The translations under genes were made by a program, and so were the position numbers. DNA of 64,000 nt from Dyella marensis (GTDB lineage: Bacteria > Pseudomonadota > Gammaproteobacteria > Xanthomonadales > Rhodanobacteraceae), in assembly GCF_900112865.1 (NCBI RefSeq), contig NZ_FONH01000001.1:496001-560000 (forward strand). Reading direction: 5' to 3'. The notes under the pieces are model-generated. The model had not been told where the DNA came from, did not search any database, and saw only the letters and a program-made list of their open reading frames with translations. Numbering within the stretch: the stretch's first letter is position 1; each line of letters opens with the position of its first letter. Shown one piece after another: positions 1 through 9,239 of this stretch.

Positions 1-45
1 CTCATTGGCAACCGCGTCGACGACCAGCAATAGTTCTTTGCTCAT
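1..45 (-). CDS. nusA: Transcription termination/antitermination factor NusA, first 15 codons
   Basis: Only the N-terminus lies in the window; the gene continues past the left edge. The visible peptide MSKELLLVVDAVANE closely follows the NusA start known from E. coli (MNKEILAVVEAVSNE). The ATG at 45-43 has a GGAG ribosome site (54-57) eight bases upstream. NusA binds RNA polymerase and modulates pausing, intrinsic termination and antitermination. It sits 48 bp behind rimP on the same strand, the usual rimP-nusA-infB arrangement, so co-transcription is expected. The short length limits certainty, but the context is decisive. Confidence 0.85.
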   Translation of the reverse strand, partial: MSKELLLVVDAVANE

Positions 46-93
46 TGCAGCAACTCCGTGGACGCCTTTCCGTCGCCCGCTCGCTCTGATGGA

Positions 94-606
94 TTACTTG
101 GTCTTCTTGACCGGCTTCTTGCCGGGCTTGGGCTGCGGCACATAGCCGAGCGCTGCCCAATCCGGCACCACGCGCGCGCTTTCCACCGCGTCGTGATCGA
201 ACTCGAACACTTTCCCCTCGGCTTCCAGCGCGATGCGCTCGCCTTCCACCGACGAAACCTTGCCGCGGAGGCGGCGGCGCCCTTCGAGCGGCGCCTTCAG
301 CAGCACTTTCACTTCCTGTCCGCCGACCTTGGCGAACTGCGCCGCGGTGAACAGCGGGCGGTCGATGCCGGGCGAGGACACTTCCAGCAGGTAATGGCCC
401 GGGATCGGGTCTTCCACGTCGAGCATGGCCGACAGCTCGCGGCTGGCCGCCTCGCAATCGTCGAGGGTGATTTCGCGTCCTTCCACGTCCAGGTAAACGC
501 GCAGGGTACTCTGCCCCTGCGACGGGGAGAACTCGACGCCAAGGCATGCCAGGCCCAGGTCGGCCAGTACCTCGTCGAAGCGTTGTGCGATTGCCTGCGT
601 GTCCAT
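94..606 (-). CDS. rimP: Ribosome maturation factor RimP
   Basis: RimP (170 aa) is needed for maturation of the 30S ribosomal subunit. The start [18 protein letters not shown] and the block [17 protein letters not shown] (about residues 78-95) are typical of the family, and the C-terminus is Lys-rich. It is slightly longer than E. coli RimP (about 150 aa). An upstream in-frame extension would lack similarity and would run through a terminator hairpin, so the ATG at 606 is chosen. No good ribosome site precedes it. Its neighbour nusA and the tRNA-fMet further upstream reproduce the classic metY-rimP-nusA order. Two hairpins in the leader suggest regulation by termination. Confidence 0.93.
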   Translation of the reverse strand: MDTQAIAQRFDEVLADLGLACLGVEFSPSQGQSTLRVYLDVEGREITLDDCEAASRELSAMLDVEDPIPGHYLLEVSSPGIDRPLFTAAQFAKVGGQEVKVLLKAPLEGRRRLRGKVSSVEGERIALEAEGKVFEFDHDAVESARVVPDWAALGYVPQPKPGKKPVKKTK

Positions 607-636
607 AAAAACCGTCTTTTTACTGTCGCCAGAAAC

Positions 637-661
637 AAAAAATGGGCTCCAACGGCCCATT
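637..661 (-). terminator. Intrinsic terminator or attenuator in the rimP leader
   Basis: A 7-bp stem, aatgggc (641-647) with gcccatt (655-661), is followed on the minus strand by a run of six T (complement of 637-642). It ends about 30 nt before the rimP start, so rimP-nusA transcripts must read through it. That makes it an attenuator candidate rather than a gene-end terminator. Confidence 0.6.
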
Positions 662-778
662 CCCTTATCTCGCCGATGTCCCGACTCTTCCGGGGCTCTT
701 TCCGGGCGTCTGCGCGCGCAAACCGATAGCAATACCAAGCCTGGCGTGACGAAGACGCGACGCATCCTTGCGCCCAAC

Positions 779-802
779 AAAAAAGCCTCACGAGGAGGCT
801 TT
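779..802 (-). terminator. Intrinsic terminator downstream of the small exported protein gene
   Basis: An 8-bp stem, aaagcctc (782-789) with gaggcttt (795-802), has a 5-nt loop and six T on the minus strand (complement of 779-784). It lies between the 105-aa gene and rimP and should end transcripts from the tRNA or small-gene side. The T-rich bases on the other flank are weaker. Confidence 0.7.
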
Positions 803-1014
803 CTTGTTCAAAGAAAGATCCGATAGCGGGGGAACCTGGATGCGCCGGTGAGGCGCGTCGCCATTCCGCTTTGGCCGCTGCAGAGTTCACGAAGCATAGT
901 CGGATCAACGTGATTTTGCAACATTTACGCCAGTTGAGTCGGGCCTGGCGCGTGGGGTGGGACAGCCGCCGGATCACCGCCATTCATCGCCCTGGCGCTT
1001 CCCTGCCCGGCCGG

Positions 1015-1332
1015 TCAGTTCCAGGGAAAAGTACCGCTCCCGCACTTCTCCTCGACCTTTTCGCGCAGCTTGCGCGAGGACATCGTCGCGTTGGCGAAGA
1101 CCCAGCGCGTCATCTCCAGGCGCAGGAGTTTCATGTCCAGGCTGGCCTGGGTATCGCTCGCCACCGCCGCATAGACCGGATCGACCGGGAATCCGCGCGC
1201 ATGCATGTCCGCCATCTGCTCCGCCAGCTCGCCCAGCCGGGTACATTCGTCGCCCGACAGGCCATTGGCTTCGGCGGTCTGGCTCGCTGCACAGGCGAGC
1301 AGGAAAAAAACCAAGAGATGCTTCAGAGCCAA
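1015..1332 (-). CDS. Small putative exported protein, unknown function
   Basis: This 105-aa protein has a clear N-terminal signal peptide (MALKHLLVFFLLACAASQTAEA, cleavage expected after about residue 22). The mature part of about 80 residues is soluble and helical-looking, with two cysteines (near residues 30 and 98) that could form a disulfide in the periplasm. I do not recognise the family. It lies between the terminator of tRNA-fMet and the rimP leader, and the terminator on its 5' side implies its own promoter or read-through. Codon use resembles the neighbours. The reading frame and signal peptide support it as a real gene; the function is open. Confidence 0.6.
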   Translation of the reverse strand: MALKHLLVFFLLACAASQTAEANGLSGDECTRLGELAEQMADMHARGFPVDPVYAAVASDTQASLDMKLLRLEMTRWVFANATMSSRKLREKVEEKCGSGTFPWN

Positions 1333-1358
1333 GCTGCACTCGCATCTTTCGCGCGCAT

Positions 1359-1395
1359 AAAAAAATTCGGCGCCATCCAGAGGACAGCGCCGAAT
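1359..1395 (-). terminator. Intrinsic terminator of tRNA-fMet
   Basis: A perfect 9-bp stem, attcggcgc (1365-1373) with gcgccgaat (1387-1395), is followed on the minus strand by seven T (complement of 1359-1365). It begins 9 nt after the tRNA 3' end, the expected place for a tRNA terminator. Confidence 0.85.
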
Positions 1396-1403
1396 CGAAG
1401 AAT

Positions 1404-1480
<77 letters not shown>

Positions 1481-1493
1481 CCAGAGAAATGAA

Positions 1494-1522
1494 ACTATAG
1501 CGGGATGGCCGAATTCTTGCAA
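1494..1522 (-). promoter_or_regulatory. Sigma70-like promoter of tRNA-fMet
   Basis: On the minus strand a TTGCAA -35 box (1517-1522), a 17-bp spacer and a TATAGT -10 box (1494-1499) place the start about 7 nt before the tRNA 5' end. This is a near-consensus arrangement. Confidence 0.7.
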
Positions 1523-1638
1523 GAGCTCTAATCAAGTATGTAGAGCTTTTTTTGCGAAATTCTTACCGACCGCCCTGCGCTGTGCTCTTCCACCGCAGCG
1601 CACTGCAGATAATGCGGCGACCAAAGGCCGCCACATCC

Positions 1639-3108
1639 TCAACCCGGAAACACGCTCTTGCACCAGCCCAGCAGCGGCCCCCAGTACAGGCCGAGCACCA
1701 GCAAGGTCAGCGCATTGAGCGACAGCACCAGGCGCATGGCCGGATCGCGCTGCGGCTTCAGTTCGGTGCCTTCCACCGGCGCGTCGAAATACATCACCTT
1801 GACCACGCGCAGGTAGTAGTACAGGCCGATGATGGCGAACACCGCGCCGACGATCGCCAGCCACAGCATGCCGGCATGGATGGCCGACTGCAGCACCAGG
1901 AACTTGGCGAAGAAGCCGAACAGCGGCGGCACGCCGGCCAGCGAGAACATCACCAGCATCATCAGGAAGGCCATCCACGGCGAGCGCTGGTTGAGGCCCT
2001 TGAGATCGTCGATCTCCTCGCACTCGAAGCCCGCGCGGGCCAGCGCCAGGATCACGCCGAAGGCCGCGGTGCCCATCAGCGCGTAGCTGATCGCGTAGAA
2101 CAGCGCCGAGGCATAACCTTCCGGACCGGCATTGACCAGGCCCAGCAGCAGGTAGCCCATGTGCGAGATGGTCGAATAGGCCAGCAGGCGCTTGAGGTTG
2201 GTCTGCACGATGGCGACCAGGTTGCCGATCGCCAGCGACAGCACCGCCAGCGCGGCCAGCATCTGCTGCCAGTGCGCCGAGAGGTCGCCCAGGCCCGATT
2301 CCAGCAGACGGTAGGCCATGCCGAACGCGGCCAGCTTCGGCGCCGAACCGATGAAGATGGTCACCGCGGTCGGCGAACCCTGGTAGACGTCCGGGATCCA
2401 CATGTGGAACGGCGCGGCGCCCAGCTTGAAGCCGATGCCGATGATCATGAAGATCAGGCCGAACAACAGCAGGTTGGGCACGCCGGTATGCGCGGCGGCA
2501 TTGTGCAGCGTGGCCAGGTCCAGCGTGGCAGTGGCGCCATAGACCATCGACATGCCGTACAGCAGCATGCCCGAGGCCAGCGCGCCCAGCACGAAGTACT
2601 TCACCGCCGCCTCGGACGACAGCTTCGAATCGCGGTTGAGCGCGACCAGCGCGTACGAGGACAGGGTCAGCAGCTCCAGGCCCAGGTACACCGTGATCAG
2701 GTTGCCGGCCGAGACCAGCAGCATCACGCCGATCACCGCGAAGATCATCAGCGTGTAGAACTCGCCGACGAACAGCTTGCGGTCGGCCAGGTACGAGCGC
2801 GCGTAGATGAAGATCAGCGCCACGCAGAGCAGCGCGAACACCTTGAGGATCTCGGCCACGCCGTCGCGCACGAACATGCCGCCGAAGGCCCGTACCGGCT
2901 GCTCCGGCTGGCCGGAGATCACCAGGTAGATGGCGACCAGCACCACCAGGATCGACGTCCAGTGCAGGACCTCGCGCCCGTTCAGTCCCAGCAGGACCGG
3001 CTGTTCCGCCTTCATGAAAGCGTCCACCAGCAACAGCAGGCACGCCGCCGCCACCAGGTACAGCTCCGGCAGCATGATCAGAATGTCATTGAGATTCGGC
3101 ATGGTCAT
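1639..3108 (-). CDS. nuoN: NADH-quinone oxidoreductase subunit N
   Basis: NuoN (489 aa) is one of the three antiporter-like membrane subunits of complex I that pump protons as electrons pass from NADH to quinone. The protein is almost wholly hydrophobic with about 14 membrane helices and the family block PFHMWIPDVYQGSPTAV. The start used is MTMPNLNDIL; an internal ATG two codons later (3102) is equally possible. It follows nuoM by two bases and is the last gene of the nuo operon. The 30 or so residues after the last helix form a short soluble tail. Confidence 0.95.
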   Translation of the reverse strand: MTMPNLNDILIMLPELYLVAAACLLLLVDAFMKAEQPVLLGLNGREVLHWTSILVVLVAIYLVISGQPEQPVRAFGGMFVRDGVAEILKVFALLCVALIFIYARSYLADRKLFVGEFYTLMIFAVIGVMLLVSAGNLITVYLGLELLTLSSYALVALNRDSKLSSEAAVKYFVLGALASGMLLYGMSMVYGATATLDLATLHNAAAHTGVPNLLLFGLIFMIIGIGFKLGAAPFHMWIPDVYQGSPTAVTIFIGSAPKLAAFGMAYRLLESGLGDLSAHWQQMLAALAVLSLAIGNLVAIVQTNLKRLLAYSTISHMGYLLLGLVNAGPEGYASALFYAISYALMGTAAFGVILALARAGFECEEIDDLKGLNQRSPWMAFLMMLVMFSLAGVPPLFGFFAKFLVLQSAIHAGMLWLAIVGAVFAIIGLYYYLRVVKVMYFDAPVEGTELKPQRDPAMRLVLSLNALTLLVLGLYWGPLLGWCKSVFPG

Positions 3109-3110
3109 TC

Positions 3111-4619
3111 TCAGATCTTGTGGTTGCCAAGCTGCTGCACCAGCTGCGATACGGAGCTGTCCATCAGGTGGATCAGCGGCTGCGGCCACACGCCCAGCGC
3201 CACCACCGCGGCGGCGAAGGCGATCAGCACGAAGGCTTCGCGCCCGTTGATGTCCTTCATCTCGGCCACGTGCGGGTTGGTCACCTCGCCCCACAGCACG
3301 CGCTTGACCATCCACAGGGTGTAGGCGGCGCCGATGATCAGGGTGAAGGCGGCGAACAGCGCGATCCACGGATTGGCCTGGAAGCTGGCCAGGATCACCT
3401 GGAATTCGCCGACGAAGCCGCTGGTGCCCGGCAGGCCGCTGTTGGCCATGGCGAACAGCACGTAGAAGAAGCCGAACCACGGCATCACGTTGATGACGCC
3501 GCCGTAGTCCTTGATCTGGCGGCTGTGCAGGCGGTCGTACAGCACGCCGATGCAGGAGAACATCGCGCCCGACACGAAGCCGTGCGAGATCATCTGCACC
3601 ATCGCGCCCTGCATGCCCAGCTTGGCCGCGTCGGCATTGCCGGTGCCGCGCACCAGCATGAAGGCGATGAAGATGCCTAAGGTGACGAAGCCCATGTGCG
3701 CCACGGACGAATACGCCACCAGCTTCTTCATGTCGTCCTGCACCAGGGCGACATAGCCGATGTAGACCACCGCGATCAGGCTCAGGCCGATCACCAGCCA
3801 GGCGTAGGCGTCGGCCGCGTCCGGCACGATCGGCAGCGAGAAGCGCAGGAAACCGTAGCCGCCGATCTTCAGCATCACCGCGGCCAGCACCACCGAGCCG
3901 CCGGTCGGCGCCTCCACGTGGGCATCCGGCAGCCAGGTGTGCACCGGCACCATCGGCACCTTCACCGCGAAGGCGGCCAGGAAGGCGAAGAACAGCCAGG
4001 TCTGCTCCTGCATGCTCAGCGGCAGCGCCGCCAGCGTGGCCAGGTCGAACGAGCCCGCCTTCAGGTACAGGTAGATCAGGCCCACCAGCATGAAGATGGA
4101 GCCGAGGAAGGTGTAGATGAAGAACTTCAAGGTCGCGTAGACGCGGCGCGGACCGCCCCAGATGCCGATGAGGATGAACATCGGGATCAGCATGGCCTCG
4201 AAGAACACGTAGAACAGCAGCGCGTCGGTGGCGCAGAACACGCCGATCATCAGGCCTTCGAGCACCAGCATGGCGGCCATGTACTGGTGCGGCTTGTTCT
4301 GGATGACCTCCCAGGCGCCGACGATGACCAGGATGCCGACGAAGGTGGTCAGCAGGATCAGCGCCACCGAGATGCCGTCGACCGCCAGGCCGTAGTGCAC
4401 GCCGAGCGAGGCGATCCACAGATAGCTTTCGCCGAGCTGCTTGCTGCTGTCCGCCGCGTTGTACTGCGTCAACAGGAACAGGCTGAGCACGAAGGTGAGC
4501 ACGGCCACCAGCAGCGAGATCCAGCGTGCGGTGTTGGGACGGCCGGAGCCGGCCAGCAGCACGGGGATGGCGCCGACGATCGGGAGCCAGATCAGCAGGC
4601 TGAGCAAGTGATTGAACAT
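3111..4619 (-). CDS. nuoM: NADH-quinone oxidoreductase subunit M
   Basis: NuoM (502 aa) is the second antiporter-like proton-pumping subunit of complex I. It starts MFNHLLSLLIWLPIVG and shows the signature VPVHTWLPDAHVEAPTGGSV followed by ALMLKIGGYG-type helix residues, as expected for the Proton_antipo_M family. Length matches E. coli NuoM (509 aa). The start 14 nt after the nuoL stop is supported by alignment of the first transmembrane helix. It is in the middle of the membrane-arm part of the operon (nuoL-nuoM-nuoN). Confidence 0.96.
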   Translation of the reverse strand: MFNHLLSLLIWLPIVGAIPVLLAGSGRPNTARWISLLVAVLTFVLSLFLLTQYNAADSSKQLGESYLWIASLGVHYGLAVDGISVALILLTTFVGILVIVGAWEVIQNKPHQYMAAMLVLEGLMIGVFCATDALLFYVFFEAMLIPMFILIGIWGGPRRVYATLKFFIYTFLGSIFMLVGLIYLYLKAGSFDLATLAALPLSMQEQTWLFFAFLAAFAVKVPMVPVHTWLPDAHVEAPTGGSVVLAAVMLKIGGYGFLRFSLPIVPDAADAYAWLVIGLSLIAVVYIGYVALVQDDMKKLVAYSSVAHMGFVTLGIFIAFMLVRGTGNADAAKLGMQGAMVQMISHGFVSGAMFSCIGVLYDRLHSRQIKDYGGVINVMPWFGFFYVLFAMANSGLPGTSGFVGEFQVILASFQANPWIALFAAFTLIIGAAYTLWMVKRVLWGEVTNPHVAEMKDINGREAFVLIAFAAAVVALGVWPQPLIHLMDSSVSQLVQQLGNHKI

Positions 4620-4633
4620 GGAGCTGGGTTCCC

Positions 4634-6727
4634 TTATTGCCCGACCAGCCAATACCCGCCGAGCAGCAGGATCAGGCCGAGGATCATCGCGAAGGCATAG
4701 TGATAGAGGTAGCCGGACTGCAGCGCGCGGACCCCGCGGGCGACGCGCTGCACCAGCGAGGCCGAGCCATCCACCAGCACACCGTCGATCACCGCCGCAT
4801 CGCCGCCCTTCCACAGCGCGCGGCCGAGCTTCACGCCGCCCTTGGCGAACACCGCGAAGTAGACGTCGTCGATCCAGTACTTGCGGTCGAGGACGGTCCA
4901 CAGCGGCTTGAGCGCGCTCTTGATCTTGTCGGCGACGGCCGGGTTGAACAGGTAGATGTAGGTCTGGATCGCGAAGGCCAGCGCCACCAGCACGAACGGC
5001 CACTGCGCGAAGCCATGCAGCGCCGCGGAGAACCAGTCATGGAACTCGTGGCTCAGCTCGGCCAGCACGTTGTTGGCTTCGTTGACGTGGATCGCCTCGC
5101 CGAACCAGCCGCTGTACAGCATCGACTTGGCGCCGATCGCGCCGATCACGATGGACGGGATCGCCAGCAGCACCAGCGGCAAGGTCACCACCCACGGCGA
5201 TTCCTTCGGCGCATGGTGCAGCACGCCAGGCTCGTGGTGGCCATGGTCGTCGTGGTGCGCGTCATCGTGATGCTCGCCATGATGCGCATCGCCATGATGC
5301 GCGTCGTGATGCGCGGCATGCTCGCCGTGGCCATGGCCATGGTCGGCCACCACGGTGAAGCGCTCCTTGCCGTGGAAGGTCAGGTACATCTGGCGGAACG
5401 TATACAGCGCGGTGACGAAGGCACCGATCAGCACGCAGGCATAGGCATAGCCCGCGCCCCAGCGATGCGACTCGCCCACCGCCTCGATGATCGCGTCCTT
5501 GGAATAGAAGCCCGCGAAGAACGGCACGCCGCACAGCGCCAGCGAACCGATCCACATGGTGATCCAGGTGACCGGCATGTACTTGCGCAGGCCGCCCATG
5601 TAGCGCATGTCCTGCTCGTGGTGCATGGCGATGATCACCGAGCCCGCGCCCAGGAACAGCAGCGCCTTGAAGAAGGCATGGGTCATCAGGTGGAACACCG
5701 CGCCGGCATAGGCCGAGACGCCCAGCGCCACGGTCATGTAGCCCAGCTGCGACAGCGTGGAGTACGCCACCACGCGCTTGATGTCGTTCTGGACGATGCC
5801 GATCAGGCCGGTGAACAGCGCGCCGGTGGCACCGATCACCATGATGAAGCTCAGCGCACCTTCGGACAGCTCGAAGATCGGCGACATGCGCGCGACCATG
5901 AAGATGCCCGCGGTCACCATGGTGGCCGCATGGATCAGCGCCGAGATCGGGGTCGGGCCTTCCATCGAGTCCGGCAGCCACACGTGCAGCGGCACCTGGG
6001 CGGACTTGCCCATCGCGCCGATGAACAGCAGCACGCCGATCACGGTGGCGGCGTCCCAGGCATGGTTCTGAGTGATCTGCAGGGTCTTGCCGACCAGGCT
6101 CGGCGCGTTGGCGAACGCGGTGGAGTAGTCCAGCGTGCCCAGGAAGTACAGGATCGCGGCGATGCCCAGCAGGAAGCCGAAGTCGCCCACACGGTTGACC
6201 AGGAACGCCTTGAGGTTGGCGAAGATCGCGGTCGGGCGCTTGAACCAGAAGCCGATCAGCAGGTACGAGACCAGGCCCACCGCCTCCCAGCCGAAGAACA
6301 GCTGCATGAAGTTGTTGCTCATCACGAGCATCAACATCGAGAAGGTGAACAGCGAGATATAGCTGAAGAAGCGCTGGTAGCCGTCGTCTTCGGCCATGTA
6401 GCCGATGGTGTAGATGTGCACCAGCAGCGACACGAAGGTGACCACCACCATCATCATGGCGGACAGCTTGTCGATCAGGAAACCGACCGTGGCGGTGTAC
6501 TTGCCGATCTCGAACCAGGTGTAGATGTTCTGGTTGTAGACCGGCACCGCGCCGGTGCACAGCTGGTACAGCACGTACATCGACAGGGCGCAGGAGATCG
6601 CCACGCCGAGGATGGTGGCGCTGTGCGCGCCGGCGCGTCCGATGAACTTGCCGAGGAAGCCGGCGAGCAGGCAGCCGAGCAGCGGCGCGAGCGCGATGAC
6701 CAGCAGAATGGAGGTGGAGATTGCCAT
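4634..6727 (-). CDS. nuoL: NADH-quinone oxidoreductase subunit L with a His-rich loop
   Basis: NuoL (697 aa) is the distal antiporter-like subunit of complex I, with the long lateral helix at its C-terminus. The core motif VPLHVWLPDSMEGPTPISAL is present. It is about 80 residues longer than E. coli NuoL (613 aa). Part of the excess is a hydrophilic His/Asp-rich loop at about residues 462-505 with 19 histidines, placed just before the conserved KESPWVVTLPLVLLAIPS helix. Such a loop could bind metal ions, but that is inference. The gene follows nuoK by four bases. Confidence 0.96.
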   Translation of the reverse strand: MAISTSILLVIALAPLLGCLLAGFLGKFIGRAGAHSATILGVAISCALSMYVLYQLCTGAVPVYNQNIYTWFEIGKYTATVGFLIDKLSAMMMVVVTFVSLLVHIYTIGYMAEDDGYQRFFSYISLFTFSMLMLVMSNNFMQLFFGWEAVGLVSYLLIGFWFKRPTAIFANLKAFLVNRVGDFGFLLGIAAILYFLGTLDYSTAFANAPSLVGKTLQITQNHAWDAATVIGVLLFIGAMGKSAQVPLHVWLPDSMEGPTPISALIHAATMVTAGIFMVARMSPIFELSEGALSFIMVIGATGALFTGLIGIVQNDIKRVVAYSTLSQLGYMTVALGVSAYAGAVFHLMTHAFFKALLFLGAGSVIIAMHHEQDMRYMGGLRKYMPVTWITMWIGSLALCGVPFFAGFYSKDAIIEAVGESHRWGAGYAYACVLIGAFVTALYTFRQMYLTFHGKERFTVVADHGHGHGEHAAHHDAHHGDAHHGEHHDDAHHDDHGHHEPGVLHHAPKESPWVVTLPLVLLAIPSIVIGAIGAKSMLYSGWFGEAIHVNEANNVLAELSHEFHDWFSAALHGFAQWPFVLVALAFAIQTYIYLFNPAVADKIKSALKPLWTVLDRKYWIDDVYFAVFAKGGVKLGRALWKGGDAAVIDGVLVDGSASLVQRVARGVRALQSGYLYHYAFAMILGLILLLGGYWLVGQ

Positions 6728-6731
6728 CGGC

Positions 6732-7037
6732 TCAGCCCTTCATGCTGTCGATTTCGGCGATGTTGATCGTGCTGCGATTGCGGAACAGCAGGACCAGGAT
6801 CGCCAGGCCGATGGCGGTTTCCGCCGCGGCCACGGTAAGGATGAAGAACACGAACACCTGGCCGGCCACGTCGCCGAGGAAGCGCGAGAAGGCCACGAAG
6901 TTGATGTTCACCGCCAGCAGCATCAGCTCGATCGACATCAGCAGCACGATGACGTTCTTGCGATTGATGAACAGGCTGGCCACCGCGATGCAGAACAGCA
7001 CCGCGCCAAGCACGATGAAGTGCGACAGCGTGATCAT
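6732..7037 (-). CDS. nuoK: NADH-quinone oxidoreductase subunit K
   Basis: NuoK (101 aa, E. coli 100 aa) is a three-helix membrane subunit next to the quinone module of complex I. Its helices carry the conserved acidic residues needed for proton translocation, seen in the block [17 protein letters not shown] (helix 2) and [17 protein letters not shown] (helix 3). The ATG overlaps the nuoJ stop by four bases (ATGA), so translation is likely coupled to nuoJ. Confidence 0.96.
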   Translation of the reverse strand: MITLSHFIVLGAVLFCIAVASLFINRKNVIVLLMSIELMLLAVNINFVAFSRFLGDVAGQVFVFFILTVAAAETAIGLAILVLLFRNRSTINIAEIDSMKG

Positions 7038-7696
7038 GGCTTGGTCTCCGGATTCTGGGCAGGCGCGGCGGGCGTTTCCGTCGCGGGGCGCTCAGCGGCC
7101 ATCTTGACGATGCGCACGCGGTCGCTGGCCTTGACCGCGACCTGCTGCGCAGCCGTCTGGTGGCGCGTGCCGCCGCGGTGGCGCAGGGTCAGCGCCACGG
7201 CGGCGACCACGCCCACGGTCAGGATCAGCGCCGCGATCTCGAACGGCAGCAGGAACTGGGTATACAGCGCCTGGCCCAGCCACTGCGTATTGGACAGACC
7301 GGCGGCGGTGGCCGGGTTGGCGCCCATCACCGCCTCGTGCATGGTGCGCACGCCGATCAGGGCGAGCATTTCCACCAGCATCACCAGAGCCACCACGATG
7401 CCCACCGGCAGGTAGCGGATGAAGCCTTCGCGCAGGTGCTCCTGCTTGATGTCCAGCATCATCACCACGAACAGGAACAGCACCATCACCGCGCCGACGT
7501 AGACCACGATCAGCGCGATGGCGAGGAACTCCGCCTCGGCCAGCAGCCAGATGCAGGCGGTGCTGAAGAAGGTCAGCACCAGCGACAGCACGGCATGCAC
7601 CGAGTTGCGCAGGGTGATGACGCCCAGCGCCGCCACCACGGTGACCGCCGCGAAGGCGTAGAAACAGACGAGTTGGAACACAGACGGATCGATCAC
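7034..7696 (-). CDS. nuoJ: NADH-quinone oxidoreductase subunit J
   Basis: NuoJ (220 aa, E. coli 184 aa) is a five-helix membrane subunit; its third helix participates in coupling quinone reduction to pumping. The motif [20 protein letters not shown] is the conserved helix-3 region. The C-terminus extends about 45 residues beyond the last helix as a charged then Pro/Ala-rich tail, which accounts for the extra length. It is preceded by nuoI (11-bp gap) and overlaps nuoK. Confidence 0.95.
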   Translation of the reverse strand: MIDPSVFQLVCFYAFAAVTVVAALGVITLRNSVHAVLSLVLTFFSTACIWLLAEAEFLAIALIVVYVGAVMVLFLFVVMMLDIKQEHLREGFIRYLPVGIVVALVMLVEMLALIGVRTMHEAVMGANPATAAGLSNTQWLGQALYTQFLLPFEIAALILTVGVVAAVALTLRHRGGTRHQTAAQQVAVKASDRVRIVKMAAERPATETPAAPAQNPETKP

Positions 7697-7707
7697 GGTT
7701 GTGTCCT

Positions 7708-8199
7708 TTAGCGGTACGCGGCGTCTTGGGCGCGAGCGGTGGCGACTTCATGCTCGAAGCGATCGCCGATGGCGAGCAGCTGCGACTTGGTCACGACGTT
7801 CTCGCCACGCTTTTCGAAGTGGTATTCGTGCACGTGCGTCTCGACGATCGAGTCGACCGGGCAGCTCTCTTCGCAGAAGCCGCAGAAGATGCACTTGAAC
7901 AGGTCGATGTCGTAGCGCGTGGTGCGGCGCTGGCCGTCGCTCTCGCGCGGGGCGGAGTCGATGGTGATCGCCAGCGCGGGGCACACCGCCTCGCACAGCT
8001 TGCACGCGATGCAGCGTTCCTCGCCGTTGGCGTAGCGGCGCAGCGCATGCAGGCCGCGGAAGCGGTTCGACTTGGGGATGTGCTCCATCGGGTAGCGCAT
8101 CGTGTACTTGGGGCTGAACATGTAGCGCATGGTCAGGCCCATGCCCTTGAACAGCTCGATGAGCAGCAGGCTCTTGAAGTAGTTGGTAATGCCGGACAT
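7708..8199 (-). CDS. nuoI: NADH-quinone oxidoreductase subunit I (two 4Fe-4S clusters)
   Basis: NuoI (163 aa) carries clusters N6a and N6b, which pass electrons along the peripheral arm to NuoB. Both ferredoxin motifs are intact: [12 protein letters not shown] with Cys63, 66, 69 and 73, and [12 protein letters not shown] with Cys103, 106, 109 and 113. The N-terminal amphipathic segment anchors it to the membrane arm. It follows nuoH by eight bases, in standard operon order. Confidence 0.97.
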   Translation of the reverse strand: MSGITNYFKSLLLIELFKGMGLTMRYMFSPKYTMRYPMEHIPKSNRFRGLHALRRYANGEERCIACKLCEAVCPALAITIDSAPRESDGQRRTTRYDIDLFKCIFCGFCEESCPVDSIVETHVHEYHFEKRGENVVTKSQLLAIGDRFEHEVATARAQDAAYR

Positions 8200-8207
8200 G
8201 GTTTTCT

Positions 8208-9236
8208 TCAGCCTCCCGTGCCGATGCTGACCCAGCCGAAATACTTCATGCAGCCGGCCACGAGAACCCAGACGATGGTGATGGGAATGAACACCTTCCA
8301 GCCCAGCCGCATGATCTGGTCATAGCGGTAGCGCGGGAAGCTGGCGCGGAACCAGAGGAACAGGAAGGCGAAGGCGAAGGCTTTCGCGAACAGCCAGAAG
8401 AAGCTGCCCTGCCCCAGGAACGGCACCGATGCGGGGAACGGCGACAGCCAGCCGCCCATGAACAGGATCGCGGCCAGGAAGCTGACCAGGATCATGTTGG
8501 CGTATTCGGCCAGGAAGAAGATCGCGAACGCCGAGCCGGAGTACTCCACGTGGAAGCCGGCGACGATTTCCGATTCGCCCTCGGCCACGTCGAACGGCGC
8601 GCGGTTGGTCTCGGCCACGCCGGAAATGAAGTAGATGACGAACACCGGCAGCAGCGGCCACATGAACCACTCGAAGATGCCCTTGCTGCCCGCCTGCGCA
8701 TGCACGATGTCGGTGAGGTTCAGGCTGCCGGCCAGCACCAGCACGCAGACCAGGCACAGGCCCATGGCCAGCTCGTAGGAGATCACCTGCGCGGCCGAGC
8801 GCATCGCGCCGAGCAGCGCGTAGCGCGAGTTGGAGGCCCAGCCGGCGAGGATGATGCCGTACACGCCCAGCGAGGTCATCGCCAGCAGGTACAGCACGCC
8901 GGCGTTGACGTTGGCCAGCACCATTTTGTCGTTGAACGGGATCACCGCCCACGCGGCCATCGCCGGCACCAGCGCCAGCAGCGGCGCCAGGTAGTACAGG
9001 AACTTGTTCGCGCTGGTCGGCAGGATCACTTCCTTGATCAGCAGCTTGACCACGTCGGCGAAGGCCTGCAGCAGGCCGAGCGGACCGACCTTGTTCGGCC
9101 CCATGCGCACGTGCATCCAGCCGATGACCTTGCGCTCCCAGTACACGAACATCGCCACCGCCAGGATCACCGGGACGGCGATGCACAGGATGTAGATGAC
9201 CGGCCAGACGAGCTGGTTGAGGATCTGTTCGCCCAT
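8208..9236 (-). CDS. nuoH: NADH-quinone oxidoreductase subunit H
   Basis: NuoH (342 aa, E. coli 325 aa) is the membrane subunit that forms the quinone-binding chamber with NuoB and NuoD. Eight or so membrane helices are visible. Conserved charged loops include [19 protein letters not shown] near residues 34-52 and [20 protein letters not shown], whose acidic residues belong to the proton/quinone coupling path. It lies three bases after nuoG. Confidence 0.97.
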   Translation of the reverse strand: MGEQILNQLVWPVIYILCIAVPVILAVAMFVYWERKVIGWMHVRMGPNKVGPLGLLQAFADVVKLLIKEVILPTSANKFLYYLAPLLALVPAMAAWAVIPFNDKMVLANVNAGVLYLLAMTSLGVYGIILAGWASNSRYALLGAMRSAAQVISYELAMGLCLVCVLVLAGSLNLTDIVHAQAGSKGIFEWFMWPLLPVFVIYFISGVAETNRAPFDVAEGESEIVAGFHVEYSGSAFAIFFLAEYANMILVSFLAAILFMGGWLSPFPASVPFLGQGSFFWLFAKAFAFAFLFLWFRASFPRYRYDQIMRLGWKVFIPITIVWVLVAGCMKYFGWVSIGTGG

Positions 9237-9239
9237 GGC

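Noticed and set aside
1524-1553. 7-bp stem (agctcta/tagagct) followed by seven T on the plus strand
   Set aside because: No plus-strand gene precedes it and, read on the minus strand, there is no T tract for the nuo operon. Its upstream side also overlaps the -35 flank of the tRNA promoter. Probably chance.
4637-6766. Long open plus-strand frame opposite nuoL (about 700 codons)
   Set aside because: Antisense shadow caused by the GC-rich codon bias of nuoL; the composition is dominated by His, Arg and Gln and there is no family resemblance. The same holds for the long frames opposite nuoF, nuoG, fab, msbA and comEC.
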